Assembly: GCF_026712185.1 (NCBI RefSeq)
Contig: NZ_JAPPUX010000001.1
Span: 744,001 to 808,000 of the forward strand
Direction: 5' to 3'
Length of the DNA stretch: 64,000 nucleotides
Origin: Nocardioides pini
GTDB lineage: Bacteria > Actinomycetota > Actinomycetes > Propionibacteriales > Nocardioidaceae
Every line of letters begins with the position of its first letter. Positions within the stretch are counted from its first letter, which is position 1. The notes under the pieces are model-generated. The model saw only the letters and a program-made list of their open reading frames with translations, did no database searches and was not told where the DNA came from. This document shows positions 24,615 through 34,086 of this stretch, one piece after another. A program made the position numbers and the translations under genes.

Positions 24615-25247
24615 TCAGGTCCACAGGTCGGGCCACGCGTGGCCGAGCTCGAGGACCAGCTCGCGCAGCAGCGGCAGGCTCACGCCCACCACGTTGTGGT
24701 GGTCGCCCTCGATGCCGCGCACGAACGCGCCCCCGAAGCCGTCGATGGTGAACGCTCCGGCGACGTGCAGCGGCTCGCCGGTCGCGACGTAGGCCTCGAC
24801 CTCCTCGTCGCTCACGTCGGCGAAGTGCACGAGGGTCGAACCGGTGGCCGCGGCCACGCGCCCCGAGGCCACCTCGCGCAGGCTGTGCCCGCTGTGCAGG
24901 ACGGCGGTGCGCCCCCGCATCGCCCGCCACCGCTCGCGCGCCTCGTCCGCGTCGTGCGGCTTGCCGAGCGCCTCGCCGTGCCCGTCCGAGCCCGCGACCG
25001 GCTGCAGCTCGAGCACCGAGTCGCAGCCCAGGACGAGCGCGTCGGGAGGTACGTCGTCGCGCGCGGCGACGGCGGCGCACTTGAGCTCCGCGAGCTGGAG
25101 CGCCAGCTCGGCCGGCGGCAGCCCGCTCACCTGCGTCTCGTCCACCCCGCTCACGATGACCACCGGCTCGATGCCCGCCGAGCGCAGGGTGGCCAGGCGG
25201 GCCGGGGAGGCCGAGGCGAGGACCAGCGGCACGCGCGCGGAGGTCAC
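24615..25247 (-). CDS. Maf-like nucleoside triphosphate pyrophosphatase
   Basis: A 210-residue Maf-family enzyme. It opens with LVLASASPARLATLRSAGIEP and contains VLGCDSVLEL (catalytic Asp), GKPHDADEARERWRAMRGRTAVLHSGHSL and VAGAFTIDGFGGAFVRGIEGDHHNVVGVSLPLL. Maf enzymes hydrolyse non-canonical or methylated NTPs, mostly m5U/pseudouridine triphosphates. It starts at GTG 25247, overlapping the DUF885 stop (GTGA). Confidence 0.92.
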   Translation of the reverse strand: MTSARVPLVLASASPARLATLRSAGIEPVVIVSGVDETQVSGLPPAELALQLAELKCAAVAARDDVPPDALVLGCDSVLELQPVAGSDGHGEALGKPHDADEARERWRAMRGRTAVLHSGHSLREVASGRVAAATGSTLVHFADVSDEEVEAYVATGEPLHVAGAFTIDGFGGAFVRGIEGDHHNVVGVSLPLLRELVLELGHAWPDLWT

Positions 25248-26932
25248 AGGCGCCCCAGCGCCGAGCGCAGCGGGTCGAGCCCGAGCGAGCCCAGGTCGAG
25301 CGCCTCGCGGTGGAAGGCCTTGAGGTCGAAGGCGTCGCCGTGGCGCTGCCGGACCTCGTCCCGCGCCTCCAGCCAGATCCGCTCGCCGACCTTGTAGGAG
25401 GGTGCCTGGCCGGGGAGGCCGAGGTAGCGCTTGACCTCGAACTGGATGAACTCGTCGTCCATGCGGCAGTGCAGCCGCATGAACTCCAGCCCCAGCTCGG
25501 GCGTCCAGGTGGCGCCGGGGTGGAAGGCGGTGCCGCCGGGGCCGAGCCGGTTGTCCTCGGGGATGGTGAGCTCGAGGTGCATGCCGATGTCGACGATGAC
25601 GCGCGCGGCGCGCAGCGACTGCCCGTCCAGCATCCCGAGGAGGTCGGCGGGGTCGTCGAGGAAGCCGAGCTCCTCCATGAGCCGCTCGGCGTAGAGCGCC
25701 CAGCCCTCGCCGTGCCCGCTGCACCAGCACATCAGCCGCTGCCAGCGGTTGAGCGTGTCGCGGCGGTAGGCCGTCTGGGCGACCTGGAGGTGGTGCCCGG
25801 GCACGCCCTCGTGAAACACGGTGGTGACCTCGCGCCACGGGTGGAAGTCCTCGATGCCGTCGGGCACCGACCACCACATGCGTCCCGGCCGCTCGAAGTC
25901 CTCGGACGGACCGGTGTAGTAGATGCCGCCGTCGTTGGTCGGGGCGAACATGCACTCGATGCGCCGGATCGGCGCCGGGATGTCGAAGTGCACGTCGGCC
26001 ATCGCGGCGATCGTGCGGTCGGCGAGGTCCTGCATCCAGGCGCGGAACGCCTCGCGTCCGTGGACCACGCGGGTCGGGTCGGCGTCGAGGTGGGCCACCG
26101 CGCCGTCGACGTCGGCGCCGGGCAGGATCCGCTCGGCGGTGGCGTCCATCAGGTCGGACAGGCGCTGCAGCTCGGCCCAGCCCCACGCGTACGTCTCGTC
26201 GAGGTCGACCTCGGCGCCGAGGAAGTAGCGGCTCGCGAGCGCGTAGACCTCGCGCCCGACCCCCTCGCGCGCGGCGCCCTGCGGCTCCAGCTCGTCGCCG
26301 AGGAACAGCCCGAACGCCGCGGTGGCGGCGCTCGCGGCACCCGCGAGGGCGCGCAGCTCGTCGCGGTCGCCGCCCTGGAGGCGCTCGACGAGGCCGAGGT
26401 AGAAGTCGCCCGCCTCGCCCACCTGCCCGGTCCAGCGGCGCACCTGCTCGGCCACCTCGGCGTACTGCCGCGCCGCGACGACGTTGCCCTTGCGCGCCTC
26501 GTCGGAGAGCGTCACGCGCAGGCCCTCGAGGGCGGCTGGCACGCCGGCGAGGCGCGACGCGATCGCCGCGACGGCCTCCTCGCCCTCGGTCGGCATCAGG
26601 TCGAAGACCCCGCGGATCTCGTGCAGCGGGCTCCACAGCACCGACATGCGCGAGCGGTTGACGCCCGCCTCCTCCAGCTCGATCTCGAGCCGGGTCCGCT
26701 CGAGGAACGCGTCGCGCGCCGCCGCCTCGCGGTCGTCGACGGGTGTCGCGGCCTCGACGGCGGCGACCGCCCGCCGGGCCAGCGCCTCGCGGGCGTCGAA
26801 GCCGGCGGGGGAGAAGTCCGTCAGCTCGTGCTCGTGCCCGGCAACCCCGATCGAGGTGGCGGTCAGCGGGTCGAGGGCGCAGTAGTCGTCGACGTAGGCG
26901 TCGCAGAGGGCGTCGATGGTGCGTTCGGTCAC
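25244..26932 (-). CDS. DUF885 family protein (probable zinc-dependent carboxypeptidase-like)
   Basis: A 562-residue cytoplasmic protein. The hallmark HEGVPGHHLQ motif (in TTVFHEGVPGHHLQVAQTAY) is a probable zinc site. Further family strings are GEGWALYAERLMEELG and YLGLPGQAPSYKVGERIWLEAR near the C-terminus. DUF885 proteins are related to M32-like peptidases, but the physiological substrate is unknown. It is co-transcribed with maf by a 4-base overlap. TAGGGT on the minus strand lies 7 bases before GTG 26932. Confidence 0.88.
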   Translation of the reverse strand: MTERTIDALCDAYVDDYCALDPLTATSIGVAGHEHELTDFSPAGFDAREALARRAVAAVEAATPVDDREAAARDAFLERTRLEIELEEAGVNRSRMSVLWSPLHEIRGVFDLMPTEGEEAVAAIASRLAGVPAALEGLRVTLSDEARKGNVVAARQYAEVAEQVRRWTGQVGEAGDFYLGLVERLQGGDRDELRALAGAASAATAAFGLFLGDELEPQGAAREGVGREVYALASRYFLGAEVDLDETYAWGWAELQRLSDLMDATAERILPGADVDGAVAHLDADPTRVVHGREAFRAWMQDLADRTIAAMADVHFDIPAPIRRIECMFAPTNDGGIYYTGPSEDFERPGRMWWSVPDGIEDFHPWREVTTVFHEGVPGHHLQVAQTAYRRDTLNRWQRLMCWCSGHGEGWALYAERLMEELGFLDDPADLLGMLDGQSLRAARVIVDIGMHLELTIPEDNRLGPGGTAFHPGATWTPELGLEFMRLHCRMDDEFIQFEVKRYLGLPGQAPSYKVGERIWLEARDEVRQRHGDAFDLKAFHREALDLGSLGLDPLRSALGRL

Positions 26933-26939
26933 GCGGGCG

Positions 26940-26945
26940 ACCCTA
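26940..26945 (-). promoter_or_regulatory. Leaderless -10 for the DUF885-maf operon
   Basis: TAGGGT on the minus strand, 7 bases before GTG 26932. Confidence 0.6.
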
Positions 26946-26976
26946 GACCCCGGCTCCGACGTGCGACGATCGCCCG

Positions 26977-27645
26977 GTGACCCATCTCGGATCGATCATC
27001 CTGGCCGGCGTCCTGGCTGCCGGGTCCTGGCTCGTGGCGCCGTCCGCCGGGGCGCAGGCGGTGGACGACGGCTTCGGCGACGCGGACGTGGCACGGGCGG
27101 CGTACGACTGGCTGGGTCCCGACATGCCCAACGACACCTACGCCATCACGCTCGTGACCGGCCGCTCGGTCCGGTCGGTGCTGCGCGTCCTGGCTCCCCG
27201 CCGGAGCCTCGGGCCGAGGACGCCCGGGGACGCGGCCGCGTACTTCTTCGACCGCATGGACCGGTACTACTCGGGGCCGCACGTCGTCCAGGTCGCGGAG
27301 CACGGGCCGGGGGTCGTGGTGATCGACGTCAGCGGCTTCCCGACCGACCGCGAGCTGGCCCGGCTCGGCAGGCACGGCACGGCGTCGAGCTTCAGCACCA
27401 CGGTCGAGCTCGACACGTACGTCACGGTCGCGCGACACGGCCGCGTGGTCCGCCAGTTCGACACCGGCTTCCGCCCGCCACGAGAGGGCGCGCTGCCCCA
27501 GGAGGCGGGCCTCGGCTTCGGTCGCAGGGGCGTCGACCCGTTCTCGCCCGCGTGGGCGCTCAACGAGCGGCTCACCCGGATCCACGTGTCGAAGGACTGG
27601 TTCTTCGCCGAGCACCCGACCTACGTGCTCCCGGGCCGCGTCTGA
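26977..27645 (+). CDS. Secreted protein, possibly DUF6461-like
   Basis: A 222-residue protein with an N-terminal signal peptide (IILAGVLAAGSWLVAPSAGAQA). The mature part, with YDWLGPDMPNDTYAITLVTGRSVRSVLRVLA and PGVVVIDVSGFPTDRELARLG, loosely resembles DUF6461 proteins. Such proteins are usually cytoplasmic, so an exported member would be unusual. No catalytic residues are evident. GTG 26977 follows GACGAT at leaderless spacing. Confidence 0.55.
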   Translation: MTHLGSIILAGVLAAGSWLVAPSAGAQAVDDGFGDADVARAAYDWLGPDMPNDTYAITLVTGRSVRSVLRVLAPRRSLGPRTPGDAAAYFFDRMDRYYSGPHVVQVAEHGPGVVVIDVSGFPTDRELARLGRHGTASSFSTTVELDTYVTVARHGRVVRQFDTGFRPPREGALPQEAGLGFGRRGVDPFSPAWALNERLTRIHVSKDWFFAEHPTYVLPGRV

Positions 27646-27660
27646 GCCGGACGGCCGGGC

Positions 27661-27876
27661 CTACTGCGGCAGGCCGCTGGCCCGCCAGGCGCCGAGGCCG
27701 TGCCGGTGCGTGCGCCGGACGCCCCGGGCGGGGTGGGCCCACACCGGTCGGGGTCGCTTCGGCGCCTCACCGCCGCCGGTGCCGAGCGCAGAGAACACCG
27801 CCACCAGCGCGGCGACTTCCTCCGGCGTCGCGTCGGGGTTGACGATCCGCAGGACGGGCGGCTGCTGCTCGGACAT
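27661..27876 (-). CDS. accE: Acyl-CoA carboxylase epsilon subunit
   Basis: A 71-residue small subunit. The conserved N-terminal helix LRIVNPDATPEEVAALVAVFSAL and a basic Trp-containing tail (RPVWAHPARGVRRTHRHGLGAWRASGLPQ) are characteristic of actinobacterial AccE, which stabilises the alpha-beta complex. Its ATG overlaps the accD stop by one base (TGATG). Confidence 0.9.
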   Translation of the reverse strand: MSEQQPPVLRIVNPDATPEEVAALVAVFSALGTGGGEAPKRPRPVWAHPARGVRRTHRHGLGAWRASGLPQ

Positions 27877-29501
27877 CAGAGGGGGATGTTCCCGTGCTTC
27901 TTGGGCGGGAGGGTCTCCCGCTTCGTGCGCAGCAGCCGCAGCGCGCGGATGACCTCGACGCGGGTCTCGTGCGGGGAGATGACCGCGTCGACGTAGCCGC
28001 GCTCGGCGGCGACGTAGGGATTGGCGAGCGTGGTCTCGTACTCGTCGATGAGCTCGGCGCGCCGGGCCTCCACGTCACCACCCTCCTCGGCGACCTTCTT
28101 CAGCGTCTTGCGGTGCAGGATGTTGGCCGCGCCCTGGGCGCCCATCACCGCGATCTGGGCGGTGGGCCAGGCGACGTTGATGTCGGCGCCGAGGTGCTTG
28201 GAGCCCATCACGTCGTAGGCGCCGCCGTAGGCCTTGCGCGTGATGACCGTGACGAGCGGGACGGTCGCCTCGGCGTAGGCGTAGATGAGCTTGGCGCCGC
28301 GGCGGATGATGCCGTCCCACTCCTGGTCGGTGCCGGGCAGGAAGCCGGGGACGTCGACGAACGTCAGGACCGGGATGTTGAACGCGTCGCAGAAGCGGAC
28401 GAACCGCGCCGCCTTCTCGGAGGCGTCGATGTCGAGGGTCCCCGCGAACTGCATCGGCTGGTTGGCCACGATGCCGACCGACTGGCCCTCCACACGGCCG
28501 AAGCCGACGATGATGTTCGGCGCGAACAGCTCCTGGACCTCGAGGAAGTCCTCGTCGTCGAGCACGGCGGTGATCACGTCGTGCATGTCGTAGGGCTGGT
28601 TCGGGGAGTCCGGGATGATCGTGTCGAGCGTGCGGTCGAGGTCGGTGACGTCCATGTCCGGCGCCTCGTCGAACTCGGGCGCCGGGTCGAGGTTGTTCTG
28701 CGGGAGGAAGGACAGCATCGACTTCACGTACTCGATGGCGTCCTCCTCGTCGGAGGCCATGTAGTGCGCGTTGCCCGACTTGGTGTTGTGGGTGCGCGCG
28801 CCGCCGAGGTCCTCCATCGTGACGTCCTCGCCGGTGACGGTCTTGATGACGTCGGGCCCGGTGATGAACATCGCGGAGGTCTGGTCGACCATGATCGTGA
28901 AGTCGGTGACGGCGGGGGAGTAGACGTGGCCGCCGGCGCAGTTGCCCATGATCAGGCTGATCTGCGGGATGACGCCGGAGGCGTGCACGTTGCGCCGGAA
29001 GATCTCGCCGTAGAGCCCGAGGGAGACCACGCCCTCCTGGATCCGGGCACCGGCACCCTCGTTGATGCCGATGATCGGGCAGCCGGTCTTGATGGCGAGG
29101 TCCATCACCTTGGTGATCTTCTCGCCGTAGACCTCGCCCAGCGAGCCGCCGAAGACGGTGAAGTCCTGGCTGAAGACGCACACCATCCGCCCGTTGACCT
29201 CGCCGTAGCCGGTAACGACGCCGTCGCCGTACGGGCGGTTCTTCTCCAGCCCGAACGCCGTCGAGCGGTGCCGCGCGAGCTCGTCGAGCTCGACGAAGGT
29301 GCCCTCGTCGAACAGCATCTCGATGCGCTCGCGCGCGGTGCGGCGACCCTTGGCGTGCTGCTTCTCGATCGCCTTGTTCGACCCGGCGTGCACCGCCTCG
29401 TCGAGGCGCCGCTCGAGGTCCGCGAGCTTGCCCGCGGTCGTGTGGACGTCGATCTCCGACTCGGACGGGACGTCGGTGCCTTCACCCGGCTGCGCACTCA
29501 T
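27876..29501 (-). CDS. accD: Acyl-CoA carboxylase beta subunit (carboxyltransferase)
   Basis: A 541-residue carboxyltransferase with tandem crotonase-like halves. N-half: [27 protein letters not shown] and [17 protein letters not shown]-half: [78 protein letters not shown]. Actinobacterial AccD5/PccB type, taking propionyl- and/or acetyl-CoA. It partners with AccE (27661) and the alpha subunit at 6647-8431. ATG 29501 is preceded by TAGATT at leaderless spacing. birA is divergent. Confidence 0.95.
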   Translation of the reverse strand: MSAQPGEGTDVPSESEIDVHTTAGKLADLERRLDEAVHAGSNKAIEKQHAKGRRTARERIEMLFDEGTFVELDELARHRSTAFGLEKNRPYGDGVVTGYGEVNGRMVCVFSQDFTVFGGSLGEVYGEKITKVMDLAIKTGCPIIGINEGAGARIQEGVVSLGLYGEIFRRNVHASGVIPQISLIMGNCAGGHVYSPAVTDFTIMVDQTSAMFITGPDVIKTVTGEDVTMEDLGGARTHNTKSGNAHYMASDEEDAIEYVKSMLSFLPQNNLDPAPEFDEAPDMDVTDLDRTLDTIIPDSPNQPYDMHDVITAVLDDEDFLEVQELFAPNIIVGFGRVEGQSVGIVANQPMQFAGTLDIDASEKAARFVRFCDAFNIPVLTFVDVPGFLPGTDQEWDGIIRRGAKLIYAYAEATVPLVTVITRKAYGGAYDVMGSKHLGADINVAWPTAQIAVMGAQGAANILHRKTLKKVAEEGGDVEARRAELIDEYETTLANPYVAAERGYVDAVISPHETRVEVIRALRLLRTKRETLPPKKHGNIPL

Positions 29502-29507
29502 GTGGGG

Positions 29508-29514
29508 CAATCTA
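29508..29514. promoter_or_regulatory. Overlapping divergent -10 boxes for accD and birA
   Basis: On the minus strand TAGATT (29509-29514) is 7 bases from the accD ATG. On the plus strand CAATCT (29508-29513) is 7 bases from the birA ATG. The two boxes overlap almost completely in a 19-base intergenic gap, so polymerase should serve only one gene at a time. Confidence 0.55.
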
Positions 29515-29520
29515 GACCCC

Positions 29521-30318
29521 ATGACGCCCAGCCCGGCACCTCGCCCACCCATCGACCTCGACCGGCTGGTGGCGCCCGCGGGCTGGCGCGTGGAGGTCGT
29601 CGAGTCGGCGCCGTCGACCAACGCCGCGGTCGCCGAGCGGGCCCGCGCCGGCGAGGAGCCCGGGCTCGTCCTGGTCACCGAGCACCAGACCGCCGGACGC
29701 GGACGGCTGGACCGGGCGTGGGAGACGCCCGCCCGCTCGTCACTGACGTTCTCGGTGCTGCTGCGCCCCGCCGTGCCGGCGGCGTCGTGGCCCTGGCTGC
29801 CGCTGCTCACCGGGTACGCCGTCCAGGCCGCGCTGGGCGACCGGCTGCCCGACGTCGCGCTCAAGTGGCCCAACGACGTCCTCGTCGACGACGGCTCGGG
29901 CGCCGGGCGCAAGGTCTGCGGCATCCTCGTCGAGCGGGTCGAGACCCCCGACGGTCCGGTGGCGGTCGTCGGCATCGGCATCAACGTCGACCAGACCCTC
30001 GACGAGCTGCCCGTCGCGCTCGCCACGTCGGTCGCGCTCGAGACGGGCGAGCCCGTCGAGCGCACCGGCCTGCTCGGCCAGGTGCTCGGCTCGCTGCACG
30101 GCCTGCTGGGCCTCCTCGACGACGTCGAGTCGCTGCGCCGGGCGTACGCCGACGTGTGCGTGACGCTCGGCCGGACCGTCGACGTCCACCTCCCCGGGGG
30201 CGACGTGCGCCGCGGCGAGGCGCTCGACATCGACGCGACCGGGGCCCTGGTCGTCGGCACCGACGACGGCACGTTCACGGTGGCCGCGGGCGACGTGGTG
30301 CACGTCCGTCCCGCCTAG
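29521..30318 (+). CDS. birA: Biotin-[acetyl-CoA-carboxylase] ligase
   Basis: A 265-residue monofunctional biotin protein ligase. The biotinyl-AMP loop [11 protein letters not shown] is followed by [10 protein letters not shown] (catalytic Lys), KVCGILVE and VVGIGINVD, then the C-terminal SH3-like cap. There is no N-terminal DNA-binding HTH, so it is not a repressor. It biotinylates Lys559 of the carboxylase alpha subunit. Divergence from accD-accE groups ligase and substrate complex. Confidence 0.95.
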   Translation: MTPSPAPRPPIDLDRLVAPAGWRVEVVESAPSTNAAVAERARAGEEPGLVLVTEHQTAGRGRLDRAWETPARSSLTFSVLLRPAVPAASWPWLPLLTGYAVQAALGDRLPDVALKWPNDVLVDDGSGAGRKVCGILVERVETPDGPVAVVGIGINVDQTLDELPVALATSVALETGEPVERTGLLGQVLGSLHGLLGLLDDVESLRRAYADVCVTLGRTVDVHLPGGDVRRGEALDIDATGALVVGTDDGTFTVAAGDVVHVRPA

Positions 30319-30350
30319 CAGGGCGCGGCACCGGGTGACATGATCGGCGC

Positions 30351-30854
30351 GTGGCGTTCCCGAGCAAGCTCCTCAACCCCGGTGAGCGCGTCGTCGTCTC
30401 CACCCGGTCCCACCCCAAGGCGCTGATCGGCCCCGGCCTCGTCCTGGTCGTGCTCGTCGCGGCCGTCGTGTGGCTCAGCACCGTCACCGACTCCACGGTG
30501 GCCGGTGGCGCGGCGGGCGTCGTCGCCGTGCTGGTGGCCATCTGGTTCGTGGTGCGGCCCCTCGTGAAGTGGCTGACCACGACCTACACCTTCACCAACC
30601 GCCGCTTCATCAAGCGCTCCGGCTTCATCGCCAAGGAGGGCCGCACGATCCCGCTCAACCGGATCAGCGGCGTCGACTTCGAGATCGGCGTGATCGACCG
30701 GATCTTCGGTTGCGGCACGCTCGTCGTCTCCGACGCCAGCACCGACGGCAGCGTCCTGCTCCACGACATCCCCGACGTCGAGCAGGTCCAGCTCCAGGTC
30801 TCCGACGAGCTCCACCGCCTCGCGAGCGGCGACCGCCACGACGATGGCTCCTGA
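30351..30854 (+). CDS. PH domain-containing (bPH2/DUF304) membrane protein
   Basis: A 167-residue protein. Two adjacent membrane helices (ALIGPGLVLVVLVAAVVWLSTV and GGAAGVVAVLVAIWFVVRPL) precede a cytoplasmic bacterial PH domain: TTYTFTNRRFIKRSGFIAKEGRTIPLNRISGVDFEIGVIDRIFGCGTLVVSDAS. The role is unknown; scaffold or membrane-stress roles are proposed for relatives. Its 3' end overlaps the adenylate cyclase gene by 11 bases, implying co-translation. Confidence 0.88.
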   Translation: MAFPSKLLNPGERVVVSTRSHPKALIGPGLVLVVLVAAVVWLSTVTDSTVAGGAAGVVAVLVAIWFVVRPLVKWLTTTYTFTNRRFIKRSGFIAKEGRTIPLNRISGVDFEIGVIDRIFGCGTLVVSDASTDGSVLLHDIPDVEQVQLQVSDELHRLASGDRHDDGS

Positions 30855-31863
30855 CCGCAAGCGCCGCGGCGGCCTCCCCGGCGCCGGCCCGCAGGGGGAC
30901 CCGGGGGAGCAGCTCGACCACGCGATCCTGCGCAGCGAGCCGGCGTACAACGCCCTCGAGGTGGCGGCCGAGACCGGCGTCACCATCGAGCAGACCCGCC
31001 GCCTGTGGCGCGCGCTCGGGTTCCCGGAGTTCAGCGGCGAGAAGGCCTACACGGCCGCCGACATCGAGGCCGTCTCGACCCTCATGGGCTTCGTCGACTC
31101 CGGCGCCGTCGACTTCGACATGGCCGTCAACCTCACGCGCGGCGTCGGCCAGACCATGGCCCGGCTCGCCGACTGGGAGGTCTCCACGCTGGTCAGCCGC
31201 GTCGAGGAGATGGAGGCCGGCGAGGAGGCCACCGGCTCGCGCATCGGTTCGGCCCTGCGCCTCATCGACGAGGTCAACCCGCCCTTCGAGCGGCTGCTGG
31301 TCTACGCCTGGCGCCGCCACCTCGCCGCCGCGGTGGGCCGCATCGAGGCGATGGGTGCGAAGGACGAGGACCTGCACACCATCGACGTCAGCGTCGGGTT
31401 CGCCGACCTGGTCTCCTTCACCGCGCTGTCCAACACCCTCGACCGCGACGAGATCGGCGACCTGGTCGAGGTCTTCGAGAGCCGGTGCCAGGACGTCGTG
31501 GCCCGCTACGGCGGCCGGATCATCAAGAGCCTGGGCGACTCGGTCCTCTTCGTCACCAACACCGCCGAGGAGGCGGTCGGCGTGGCCGAGGGGATCATCA
31601 ACGTCATCGGCCGCGACCCGAAGATGCCCGACGTCCGCCTCGGCCTCGCCAGCGGACCCGTCATCCAGCGGCTCGGCGACATCTTCGGCCCGCCGGTCAA
31701 CATGGCCGCCCGGTTGACGCAGGTCGCGCGCCGCAACCGGCTCATCGTCGACCAGAACACCGCCGACCTGCTCCCCGACGAGGAGTGGGAGGACCGCCGG
31801 CTGCCCGCCCGCCCGGTGCGCGGCTTCGGCCTCGTGGAGCCCGTGGCCGTACGCCGCCGCTGA
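30844..31863 (+). CDS. Class III adenylate cyclase, Rv1264-like
   Basis: A 339-residue soluble cyclase. The N-terminal 150 residues (ILRSEPAYNALEVAAETGVTIEQTRRLWRALGFPEF and following helices) resemble the autoinhibitory, pH-sensing half of Rv1264-type cyclases. The catalytic domain has VGFADLVSFTALSNTL (metal Asp), IIKSLGDSVLF (substrate Lys and second metal Asp) and GPPVNMAARLTQVA (transition-state Asn and Arg), so it looks active. It makes cAMP, probably in response to pH or a membrane cue. It overlaps the PH-domain gene by 11 bases. Confidence 0.9.
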   Translation: MAPDRKRRGGLPGAGPQGDPGEQLDHAILRSEPAYNALEVAAETGVTIEQTRRLWRALGFPEFSGEKAYTAADIEAVSTLMGFVDSGAVDFDMAVNLTRGVGQTMARLADWEVSTLVSRVEEMEAGEEATGSRIGSALRLIDEVNPPFERLLVYAWRRHLAAAVGRIEAMGAKDEDLHTIDVSVGFADLVSFTALSNTLDRDEIGDLVEVFESRCQDVVARYGGRIIKSLGDSVLFVTNTAEEAVGVAEGIINVIGRDPKMPDVRLGLASGPVIQRLGDIFGPPVNMAARLTQVARRNRLIVDQNTADLLPDEEWEDRRLPARPVRGFGLVEPVAVRRR

Positions 31864-31945
31864 CGCCCGCGGCGCGCGCCCGGAGTGGTCCAGACCAGTT
31901 CGCCACAATTCACCCATAAGGACCACCTCGCGGGCGGGCGGTCCC

Positions 31946-31951
31946 TAGTTT
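31946..31951 (+). promoter_or_regulatory. Leaderless -10 for the winged-helix regulator
   Basis: TAGTTT, 7 bases before GTG 31959. Confidence 0.6.
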
Positions 31952-31958
31952 TCACCGC

Positions 31959-32276
31959 GTGCTGGCTGTGCAGGACGTACGACTCGACCCCACCTCGCGA
32001 CAGGTGTGGCGTGGCGACCGTGAGATCAGGCTCTCCCGCAAGGAGTTCCAGCTCCTGCACGCCCTCATGGCGCGCCCGGGCGACATCGTCACCCGCGGCG
32101 AGCTGATGGCCGACGTGTGGCAGACGTCGTTCTACACCAACTCCAAGACCATCGACGTGCACCTCGGCTGGCTGCGCCGCAAGCTCGGCGACGACCCCCG
32201 CAACCCCACGCTGATCACCACCCACCGTGGTCGCGGACTGCGATTCGAGCCGGCCGCGGACACGATCGCCAGCTGA
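31959..32276 (+). CDS. Receiver-less OmpR/PhoB-type winged-helix DNA-binding protein
   Basis: A 105-residue protein that is only a trans_reg_C domain: VRLDPTSRQVWRGDREIRLSRKEFQLLHALMARPGDIVTRGELMADVW and TIDVHLGWLRRKLGDDPRNPTLITTHRGRGLRFE. There is no phosphoacceptor domain before it, and the upstream sequence carries a leaderless promoter, so this is not a truncated response regulator. Regulation by phosphorylation is therefore unlikely. Its targets are unknown. Confidence 0.85.
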   Translation: MLAVQDVRLDPTSRQVWRGDREIRLSRKEFQLLHALMARPGDIVTRGELMADVWQTSFYTNSKTIDVHLGWLRRKLGDDPRNPTLITTHRGRGLRFEPAADTIAS

Positions 32277-32338
32277 GCAGCGCGGCAGCGTCCGGGACCG
32301 GTGCCCGGACCGCGGGCGCGGTCACGACCCGGGTCAAT

Positions 32339-32344
32339 TAGGCT
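32339..32344 (+). promoter_or_regulatory. Leaderless -10 for purK
   Basis: TAGGCT, 7 bases before GTG 32352. Confidence 0.6.
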
Positions 32345-32351
32345 CCCCGTC

Positions 32352-33521
32352 GTGTCCTCGACCGGCTCGCACCGCGCTCCCACGCTCGCCGTCATCGGGG
32401 GCGGCCAGCTGGCCCGGATGATGGCGCAGCCCGCCATCGCGCTCGGCCTCCCGCTGCGCCTGCTCGCCGAGGCCGAGGGCGTCTCGGCCGCCCAGGTCAT
32501 CCCCGACCACCTCGTGGGCGACTACACCGACCTGCCGACGCTGCGGAAGGTCACCGACGGCGCCGTCGTGGTCACCTTCGACCACGAGCACGTCCCGACG
32601 GCGCACCTGCACGCACTCGCCGACGACGGGGTCGCCGTGCGGCCCGGCCCGGAGGCGCTCGTCCACGCGCAGGACAAGGCGGTGATGCGGCGCCGCCTCG
32701 CCGAGCTCGACGTCCCGTGCCCGCGCAACGCGGTCGTCACCTCGACCGCCGACGTGGAGGCCTTCGGCTTCCCGTGCGTGCTCAAGACCACCCGCGGCGG
32801 CTACGACGGCAAGGGCGTGTGGGTCGTGCGCGGGCCCGACGAGGCCCAGGTGGCCTTCGACGCCGCCGCGGCCGCCGGCGTGGAGGTGCTGGCCGAGGAG
32901 CTCGTCGAGTTCCGGCGCGAGCTGTCCGCGCTCGTCGCCCGCTCACCCAGCGGGCAGGCGGCGGCGTACCCGGTCGTCGCCTCGACGCAGCTCGACGGCA
33001 TCTGCCACGAGGTGGTGGCCCCCGCGCCGGACCTGGCGCCCGCGCTGGCCGGTGAGGCGCAGGAGATCGCCCTGCGGGTCGCCGGTGCGCTCGACGTCAC
33101 GGGCATCCTCGCCGTCGAGCTCTTCGAGACAACCGACGGCCGGATCCTGGTCAACGAGCTGGCGATGCGCCCCCACAACACCGGCCACTGGACCCAGGAC
33201 GGCGCCGTGACGTCCCAGTTCGAGAACCACCTCCGCGCCGTCATGGACCTCCCGCTGGGCTCGCCGGCCCCGCGTGAGCGCTGGACCGTGATGGTCAACA
33301 TCCTCGGCGGCCCCACCGACAGCGGCCACCTGTACGACGGCCTGCCGCACGCGATGGCGCGCGACCCGCGCCTGCGGGTGCACCTCTACGGCAAGGACCT
33401 GCGTCCCGGGCGCAAGGTCGGCCACGTCAACGCCTACGGCGACGACCTCGACGACTGCCTCGAGCGGGCGCGGCACGCCGCCGCCTGGTTCCGCGGCGAC
33501 CTGGGCAACGAGAGCGAGTAG
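32352..33521 (+). CDS. purK: 5-(carboxyamino)imidazole ribonucleotide synthase
   Basis: A 389-residue ATP-grasp enzyme of purine synthesis: AIR + HCO3- + ATP to N5-CAIR. It starts [21 protein letters not shown]. The ATP-grasp loop is [17 protein letters not shown], followed by [15 protein letters not shown] and [30 protein letters not shown]. purE follows after 4 bases. I use GTG 32352 because a leaderless -10 is correctly placed; an upstream in-frame ATG has no signal. Confidence 0.95.
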   Translation: MSSTGSHRAPTLAVIGGGQLARMMAQPAIALGLPLRLLAEAEGVSAAQVIPDHLVGDYTDLPTLRKVTDGAVVVTFDHEHVPTAHLHALADDGVAVRPGPEALVHAQDKAVMRRRLAELDVPCPRNAVVTSTADVEAFGFPCVLKTTRGGYDGKGVWVVRGPDEAQVAFDAAAAAGVEVLAEELVEFRRELSALVARSPSGQAAAYPVVASTQLDGICHEVVAPAPDLAPALAGEAQEIALRVAGALDVTGILAVELFETTDGRILVNELAMRPHNTGHWTQDGAVTSQFENHLRAVMDLPLGSPAPRERWTVMVNILGGPTDSGHLYDGLPHAMARDPRLRVHLYGKDLRPGRKVGHVNAYGDDLDDCLERARHAAAWFRGDLGNESE

Positions 33522-33525
33522 GGAC

Positions 33526-34086
33526 ATGGACGAGACGCAGACGCCGCAGGACGGCCCGGACCGGCACCCGGCCGTGAAGGTCGGCATCGTGATGGGCTCC
33601 GACTCCGACTGGCCGGTCATGCAGGCGGCCGGCGAGATCCTCACCGAGCTCGGGGTCGCGTGGGAGGCCGACGTCGTCTCCGCGCACCGGATGCCCACCG
33701 AGATGATCGCGTGGGGCCGCGAGGCCCACACCCGCGGGCTGTCGGTCGTCATCGCGGGCGCCGGGGGAGCGGCCCACCTGCCGGGGATGCTCGCGTCGGT
33801 CACGCCGCTGCCAGTCATCGGCGTGCCGGTGCCGCTGAAGTACCTCGACGGCTTGGACTCGCTGCTCTCGATCGTGCAGATGCCGGGCGGCATCCCCGTC
33901 GCCACGGTCGCGATCGGCAACGCCAAGAACGCCGGCATCCTCGCCGCGCGCATCCTCGCGACCAGTGACCCCGACCTGCAGCAGCGCCTCCTCGACTACC
34001 AGGCCGAGCTCGCCGAGACCGCCCACGCGAAGGGCGACGTCGTACGCCGTGCCGCCGCCGGCGACACCCGCCGCGTCGGCTTCTAG
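33526..34086 (+). CDS. purE: N5-carboxyaminoimidazole ribonucleotide mutase
   Basis: A 186-residue class I Pur[40 protein letters not shown] (substrate loop with catalytic His), [27 protein letters not shown], and [38 protein letters not shown]. It converts N5-CAIR to CAIR directly after PurK. Its stop TAG and the stop of the convergent arfB are both read from one CTAG (34083-34086). Confidence 0.96.
   Translation: MDETQTPQDGPDRHPAVKVGIVMGSDSDWPVMQAAGEILTELGVAWEADVVSAHRMPTEMIAWGREAHTRGLSVVIAGAGGAAHLPGMLASVTPLPVIGVPVPLKYLDGLDSLLSIVQMPGGIPVATVAIGNAKNAGILAARILATSDPDLQQRLLDYQAELAETAHAKGDVVRRAAAGDTRRVGF

Noticed and set aside
29502..30278. A longer N-terminus for AccD
   Set aside because: The extension is antisense to birA, Ser/Thr/Pro-rich, and bypasses a well-placed promoter.
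31959..32276. Truncated response regulator (pseudogene)
   Set aside because: A properly spaced leaderless promoter precedes the GTG and no remnant of a receiver domain lies upstream.
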